Source: DATARH01 sp963705325
GTDB lineage: Bacteria > Pseudomonadota > Alphaproteobacteria > ATCC43930 > CGMCC-115725
Length of the DNA: 64,000 nucleotides
Reading direction: 5' to 3'
Assembly: GCA_963705325.1 (NCBI GenBank)
Contig: OY970069.1
Span: forward strand, 4,154,001-4,218,000
The notes under the pieces were generated by a model. That model was not told the origin of the DNA, did not search any database, and worked only from the letters and a program-made list of their open reading frames with translations. Below, one piece after another: positions 55,429 to 64,000 of the stretch. The position numbers and the translations under genes are program-made. Each line of letters begins with the position of its first letter. Position 1 is the first letter of the stretch.

Positions 55429-55988
55429 CAGACCTGCAGAATTTCCTTGTCCTTTTGCGCCAGCGTCTCGTCGACACGCTTGATGTGGTCGTCGGTCAGG
55501 TGCTGGATCTCGCGCTCAAGCTTGCGGTGCTCGTCTTGCGAAATTTCGCCGTCCTTTTCCTGTTTGCGCAGCACCTCGATTCCATCGCGCCGGACATTGC
55601 GCACCGACACTCGGGCCGCCTCGGCGTATTTCGCGGCGACCCGGGTTAGCTCGCGGCGCCGCTCTTCGTTGAGATCGGGTATCGGCACCCGGATCGTCTG
55701 ACCTTCCGTCTGCGGGTTTAGCCCGAGGCCCGCCTCGCGGATAGCCTTGTCGACGGCTTTGACCATGCCGCGATCCCACACATTGACCGTGATCATCCGC
55801 GGCTCGGGCACGTTGATGTTGGCGAGCTGGTTAAGCGGCATCATATTGCCGTAGGCATTGACCATCACCGGCTCAAGGAGGCTCACCGAGGCGCGGCCGG
55901 TCCTCAACCCGCCGAATTCCTTGCGCAGTGCTTCCAGCGCGCCGTCCATGCGGCGCTGCAGATCTTTCAATAACGCTTCGTCTGCCAT
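55428..55988 (-). CDS. frr: Ribosome recycling factor
   Basis: Splits post-termination ribosomes together with EF-G. 186 residues from ATG 55988: LQRRMDGALEALRKEFGGLR, TGRASVSLLEPVMV, PLNQLANINVPEPRMI, IPDLNEERRRELTRVA, and the helical end HIKRVDETLAQKDKEILQV. The open frame to 56084 overlaps pyrH and is not used. Confidence 0.96.
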   Translation of the reverse strand: MADEALLKDLQRRMDGALEALRKEFGGLRTGRASVSLLEPVMVNAYGNMMPLNQLANINVPEPRMITVNVWDRGMVKAVDKAIREAGLGLNPQTEGQTIRVPIPDLNEERRRELTRVAAKYAEAARVSVRNVRRDGIEVLRKQEKDGEISQDEHRKLEREIQHLTDDHIKRVDETLAQKDKEILQV

Positions 55989-56028
55989 GGCCTTGCTTCC
56001 CTGTGCCTGCCGGTTCTCCGGCGATCTC

Positions 56029-56754
56029 CTATGCCGCGTCGTCGACGATCGTAAAGCGCCCCTTGCCCTGTACGACCTCTGCAAATCCGCCGTTCTCGAA
56101 AATCGAGAAAACGAGGATCGGGATACGGTTTTCGCGAGCCAGCGAAACCGCCGCCGCGTCCATCACTTGAAGGTCTTGTGCAAGCACGTCGTGGTAACTC
56201 AGCCGATCGAACCGCTTGGCATTGGCAACGAGATGCGGATCGGCATCGTAGACGCCATCGACCTTGGTTGCCTTGAGCAAGGCGTCGCAGCCCATCTCGG
56301 ACGCGCGCAGTGCCGCCGCCGTGTCCGTGGTAAAAAACGGATTTCCGGTGCCCGCGCCGAAGATCACGACTCGGCCCTTTTCAAGATGCCGCACCGCGCG
56401 TCGGCGAATGTATGGCTCACACACCGACTGCATCGAGATCGCCGACTGGACGCGCGTCGGCACTCCGCGCCGCTCTAGCTCGTTCTGCATCGCTAGCGAA
56501 TTAATGACGGTGGCGAGCATGCCCATGTAGTCGGCCGACGCCCGCTCCATGCCGACGGCCGCGCCCGAGACGCCACGAAAGATGTTGCCGCCGCCGATGA
56601 CGACGCAAACCTCGACACCGAGCGCATGGACCGACTTGATCTCGTCAGCGATGCGCGCCACCACGAGCGGGTCGAGGCCGTAATCGCGCTCTCCCATGAG
56701 CGCCTCGCCGGATATCTTCAAGAGGACGCGGCGATATTTAAGATCGGCTGCCAT
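56029..56754 (-). CDS. pyrH: Uridylate kinase
   Basis: Bacterial-type hexameric UMP kinase (amino-acid kinase fold). 241 residues: RVLLKISGEALMGERDYGLD, VVIGGGNIFRGVSG, ADYMGMLATVINSLAM, GAGTGNPFFTTDTAAALRA, and KATKVDGVYDADP. It is in the conserved rpsB-tsf-pyrH-frr order, 40 bases before frr. The 103-base gap to tsf holds no gene. Confidence 0.96.
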   Translation of the reverse strand: MAADLKYRRVLLKISGEALMGERDYGLDPLVVARIADEIKSVHALGVEVCVVIGGGNIFRGVSGAAVGMERASADYMGMLATVINSLAMQNELERRGVPTRVQSAISMQSVCEPYIRRRAVRHLEKGRVVIFGAGTGNPFFTTDTAAALRASEMGCDALLKATKVDGVYDADPHLVANAKRFDRLSYHDVLAQDLQVMDAAAVSLARENRIPILVFSIFENGGFAEVVQGKGRFTIVDDAA

Positions 56755-56857
56755 GGCCTCGCTTAATCAAGCCTTCGCGCCCGTTTCGCGAGCCCGCACA
56801 AAATACACCAATCGAGCGATGCCGCACCGGCTTTCGCTGGCGCGGCAAGTCAATCGG

Positions 56858-57781
56858 CTAATGGAGCTGGGCTGCAACCTCGCCAGCGAAATCAGACGGC
56901 GGCCGTTCGATCCCCTCGCCGAGGGCGAAACGGACAAAGGCGGCGATCTTGATCGGGGTCCCCGCATCTTTGGAGGCCGCCTCGACGACCTTGCCGACCC
57001 GGGTCTCGCCATCGATCACGTAGACCTGATCGAGTAGCACCGAATCCTCATAGAATTTGCGCAGGCGGCCCTCGACCATGCGATCGACGATGTCCGCTGC
57101 CTTGCCGCTCTCTAGCGCCTGCTCTCTGAGCACGGCACGCTCGCGATCGAGCGCGGACACCGGGACGGAAGCCTGGTCAAGATATTGCGGGTTGGCCGCC
57201 GCGACATGCATCGCCAACTGGCGGCCTAGCGGCGCGAGCACCTCCTCGCTCGCCGCCGACTCCAGCGCGACCAGCACGCCGATCTTGCCGAGACCCGGTG
57301 AAACGGCATTGTGGACATACGAGGCGACGTGTCCCTGACCGACCGTCAGCCGCTTCACCCGGCGCAGCACCATATTCTCGCCGACCCGCGCAATAAGGTC
57401 GGTAAGCTCGCCCTCGACCGTCTTGCCGTTGCCGGCGAACGAAGCCGCCTTCAACGTATCGGCGTCGCGGTCCTGGGAGACGGCGAGCGCCGCGACCGAA
57501 CGCACGAAGGCCTGGAACAGCTCGTTGCGCGCGACGAAATCGGTCTCCGAGTTCACCTCGACGACCGCGCCGGCCTTGGCTGCGGTCGCCACCCCGACCA
57601 ACCCTTCGGCGGCGACGCGTCCGGCCTTTTTCGCCGCCGCGGCTAGGCCCTTCTTGCGCAGTCCGTCGAACGCCGCCTCGATATCGCCCTTGCTTTCTTC
57701 GAGCGCGCGCTTGCAATCCATCATTCCCGCGCCGCTCTTCTCGCGTAGTTCCTTGACCAGTGCGGCAGTGATTTCCGCCAT
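56858..57781 (-). CDS. tsf: Elongation factor Ts
   Basis: Nucleotide exchange factor for EF-Tu. 307 residues, starting AEITAALVKELREKSGAGMM then DCKRALEE, with VEVNSETDFVARN and the two-domain core. It lies 27 bases after rpsB. Confidence 0.96.
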   Translation of the reverse strand: MAEITAALVKELREKSGAGMMDCKRALEESKGDIEAAFDGLRKKGLAAAAKKAGRVAAEGLVGVATAAKAGAVVEVNSETDFVARNELFQAFVRSVAALAVSQDRDADTLKAASFAGNGKTVEGELTDLIARVGENMVLRRVKRLTVGQGHVASYVHNAVSPGLGKIGVLVALESAASEEVLAPLGRQLAMHVAAANPQYLDQASVPVSALDRERAVLREQALESGKAADIVDRMVEGRLRKFYEDSVLLDQVYVIDGETRVGKVVEAASKDAGTPIKIAAFVRFALGEGIERPPSDFAGEVAAQLH

Positions 57782-57808
57782 TGTCTTATCCTCTGGTGCA
57801 ACGCCGGC

Positions 57809-58672
<864 letters not shown>

Positions 58673-58915
58673 CGTTCGCATCCTTTTCCGGTTCTGCCGC
58701 CGCAGGGGTAATCAGCTCTCGCTGACACCGGAGCGAACGCCACCATCGGCGGCGCCGCGACCCTGCGTGTGGTTTAGAGGCGATTACGTAAGGGCTAAGG
58801 GTCGATTTGGCAAGCGCCCAACGACCTACGGCGCTCGCCAATGCCCGTTGCTCGCGGGCTACGGATGCTTACTCTAGCCGCGGCGCGCACGCGCAAAAGA
58901 GAGGAAGGTCGGCTG

Positions 58916-60046
58916 GTGGTCGAGCAGCATTGGCCGCGCAGCGGCGCCCTGATTGGCATCCTAGTGTGCCTCGTTCTCGCGGCGGCCCTCCTCTTCGCTG
59001 TACCGGCGCGGGCGGTTATGCAGAACGAGTCGCCGCCGCCCGGAGTTTCGGGCACCCGCGCCAGCCCGCCACCGACCGCTCCCGGGTTACCACAGGTACC
59101 CGCCTCGCCCCCGCCGGCGGGGATGCCAGCGCCTGCTCGGGCTGACCTCGCACCGCCGCGCATCCTGACCGGGCACACCGAAATCGTCGCCTCGGTCGCC
59201 TTCTCACCCGACGGCCGCCAGCTTGTTTCGGGCAGCTTCGACAAGACCGTGCGACTGTGGGACGTGGCGAGCGGTACGGTCTTGAACCGCATGGCGCAGC
59301 ATGTCGGGATCGTCCGCTCAGTCGCCTTTTCGCCGGACGGACGGCTCATCGCCTCGGGCAGTTATGACCACACGATCAAGCTCTGGATCCCGTCGACCGG
59401 TGACGTGCGCACGCTAAATGGCCACAGCAACACTGTCGAGTTGGTCGCCTTCTCGCCCGACGGCAAGCTGCTCGCCTCGGGCAGCTTCGACCGCACGATC
59501 AAGCTCTGGGATGTCGCGAGCGGCAGCCCGGTGCGGACGCTGATTGGGCACCTCGACTGGGTCGAGTCGGTCGCCTTTTCGCCCGATGGCAAGCTGCTCG
59601 CATCGGCGTGTAAGGACGGTACGATCGACATCTGGAACCCGTCGGGCGGACCGCCTTACCGCACCCTGCGTGGCCATACGAGCTACGTCGTCTCGGTTGC
59701 TTTCTCGCCGGACGGGTCAATCCTCGCATCGGGTGCGCAAGACAGCACCGCACGCCTGTGGAACCCAGCGATCGGGGTGCTGCTACACACGCTTGCCGGG
59801 CACGCTGGCGACGTCAATTCAATCGCGTTCTCGCCCGACGGGCGCGTGATCGCCTCGGCCAGCGATGATCACACGATCAAGCTGTGGGATGTCGCCTCGG
59901 GCCAGCTCCTGCGCACTCACAGCGGCCACACCGATCTTGTCTACTCGGTCGCGTTCTCGCCCGATGGCAGGACGCTTGCTTCGGGCAGCTCCGACAAGAC
60001 GATCCGATTGTGGGACGTCTCCGACCTGACCCAGCCCGGGCGCTAG
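58916..60046 (+). CDS. WD40-repeat protein, exported or membrane-anchored, seven repeats
   Basis: 376 residues from GTG 58916, which has AGGAAGG seven bases upstream (an in-frame start at 58841 is possible). The N terminus has a hydrophobic signal or anchor (GALIGILVCLVLAAALLFAV) and a Pro-rich linker. Then come seven WD repeats of about 42 residues, each with SVAFSPDGxxLASGSxDxTIKLWD, enough for one closed seven-bladed propeller and nothing else. The repeats are very alike, suggesting recent duplication or homogenisation. Probably a periplasmic protein-binding scaffold; partner unknown. It sits between rpsB and dnaE, which are usually closer together. Confidence 0.85.
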   Translation: MVEQHWPRSGALIGILVCLVLAAALLFAVPARAVMQNESPPPGVSGTRASPPPTAPGLPQVPASPPPAGMPAPARADLAPPRILTGHTEIVASVAFSPDGRQLVSGSFDKTVRLWDVASGTVLNRMAQHVGIVRSVAFSPDGRLIASGSYDHTIKLWIPSTGDVRTLNGHSNTVELVAFSPDGKLLASGSFDRTIKLWDVASGSPVRTLIGHLDWVESVAFSPDGKLLASACKDGTIDIWNPSGGPPYRTLRGHTSYVVSVAFSPDGSILASGAQDSTARLWNPAIGVLLHTLAGHAGDVNSIAFSPDGRVIASASDDHTIKLWDVASGQLLRTHSGHTDLVYSVAFSPDGRTLASGSSDKTIRLWDVSDLTQPGR

Positions 60047-60064
60047 GCGGATCTGATCGACCCC

Positions 60065-63517
<3,453 letters not shown>

Positions 63518-63634
63518 TTTGGTCTCGAACAGTTGGCCCTTTACCATCGCACCACGGCAACGCGAAATCAGCATCGGATCGCGAACTTAGCGATTCCGCG
63601 AAACGCGGCTTGTCCCGCGCCACCGACGCGCCGA

Positions 63635-64000
63635 CTAGACTGGCGACTCGATGCTCCGCAGCTTACCCCCCTCGAGCGTCACGATGCGGTCGAGGCGGTT
63701 GGCGATCTCAAGATTGTGTGTCGCGATCAGTACCGCGAGCCCGGTAGCGCGGGTGATGTCGATCAAAGTCGACATCACCCCATCGGCGGTGGCCAGGTCG
63801 AGATTGCCGGTGGGCTCGTCGGCGAGAAGGATTTGCGGCCCGTTGGCGAGCGCGCGGACGATCGCGACGCGTTGCTGCTCGCCGCCCGACAGACGCGCGG
63901 GACGATGATCCATTCGATCGGCAAGCCCAACCCGCTTTAGCAGTTCTCCGGCCTTGTCCCGCGCCTCTCCGCGTGCAACCCCAGCGATCATCTGTGGGAT
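63635..64000 (-). CDS. lolD: Lipoprotein-releasing ABC transporter ATP-binding protein LolD, N terminus cut by window edge
   Basis: C-terminal 121 residues of an ABC ATPase that powers release of lipoproteins from the inner membrane. Visible: IPQMIAGV, the ABC signature LSGGEQQRVAIVRAL, Walker B ILLADEPTGNLD, and the switch His in IATHNLEIA. Walker A lies beyond base 64000. The context (next to dnaE) and the QMIAG region support LolD over the similar MacB/FtsE ATPases. The 117-base gap to dnaE shows no gene. Confidence 0.85.
   Translation of the reverse strand: MPQMIAGVARGEARDKAGELLKRVGLADRMDHRPARLSGGEQQRVAIVRALANGPQILLADEPTGNLDLATADGVMSTLIDITRATGLAVLIATHNLEIANRLDRIVTLEGGKLRSIESPV

Overview
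The window is 64 kb of gene-dense, GC-rich chromosome from an alphaproteobacterium. Evidence: a LexA gene with the alphaproteobacterial SOS box GAAC-N7-GAAC; LpxI (not LpxH) in the lipid A pathway; the order mutM-ech-rpsT-dnaA-dnaN-recF-gyrB; the run rpsB-tsf-pyrH-frr-uppS-cdsA-dxr-rseP-bamA-skp-lpxD-fabZ-lpxA-lpxI-lpxB beside gltX/gltA; and a ubiE-ubiB-coaBC-dut operon divergent from mutM. A Rhodospirillales-like lineage is my inference; the species cannot be told from the sequence. I see no rRNA, tRNA, CRISPR array, prophage or insertion sequence.

Layout. (a) 1-5535, minus: ubiE, ubiB, coaBC, dut, an Rrf2 regulator and the start of cysK (cut by the window edge). (b) 5555-14376, plus: mutM, enoyl-CoA hydratase, rpsT, then the replication block dnaA, dnaN, recF, gyrB. 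(c) 14397-18254, accessory: a YefM-YoeB toxin-antitoxin pair with a perfect operator palindrome, two tandem VOC proteins, three small membrane-protein ORFs in an AT-richer patch, a NUDIX hydrolase, a tiny lipoprotein, a PhyH-type dioxygenase and a REP-like repeat. (d) 18284-21931, plus: gamma-glutamyltransferase, an MlrC-type M81 peptidase and a cytochrome c. (e) 21941-30905, minus: purH, a polyprenyl-phosphate sugar-phosphate transferase, a heparinase-like protein, rsmB, a selenoprotein read through an in-frame UGA, an M20 peptidase and a small membrane protein. (f) 31104-43466: PBP1A, NIPSNAP, nucleoside hydrolase, lexA with its SOS promoter, a secreted alpha/beta hydrolase, acyl-CoA synthetase, gltX, gltA and a second, orphan lpxD. 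(g) 43482-58672, minus: gloA and the long translation/lipid A/outer-membrane assembly cluster, in which dxr carries a one-base frameshift. (h) 58916-64000: a seven-bladed WD40 protein, dnaE and the start of lolD.

The most notable item is the GrdB/PrdB-like selenoprotein at 27943-29112. Its UGA at 28656-28654 is followed by an in-frame Pro-Leu-Cys and by a hairpin with bacterial SECIS geometry. Conventional gene calling would split or truncate it, and it implies that the organism decodes selenocysteine. Next are the cluster of three small membrane ORFs (16048-16622), the frameshift in the normally essential dxr, the duplicated lpxD, and an atypical MutM zinc finger.
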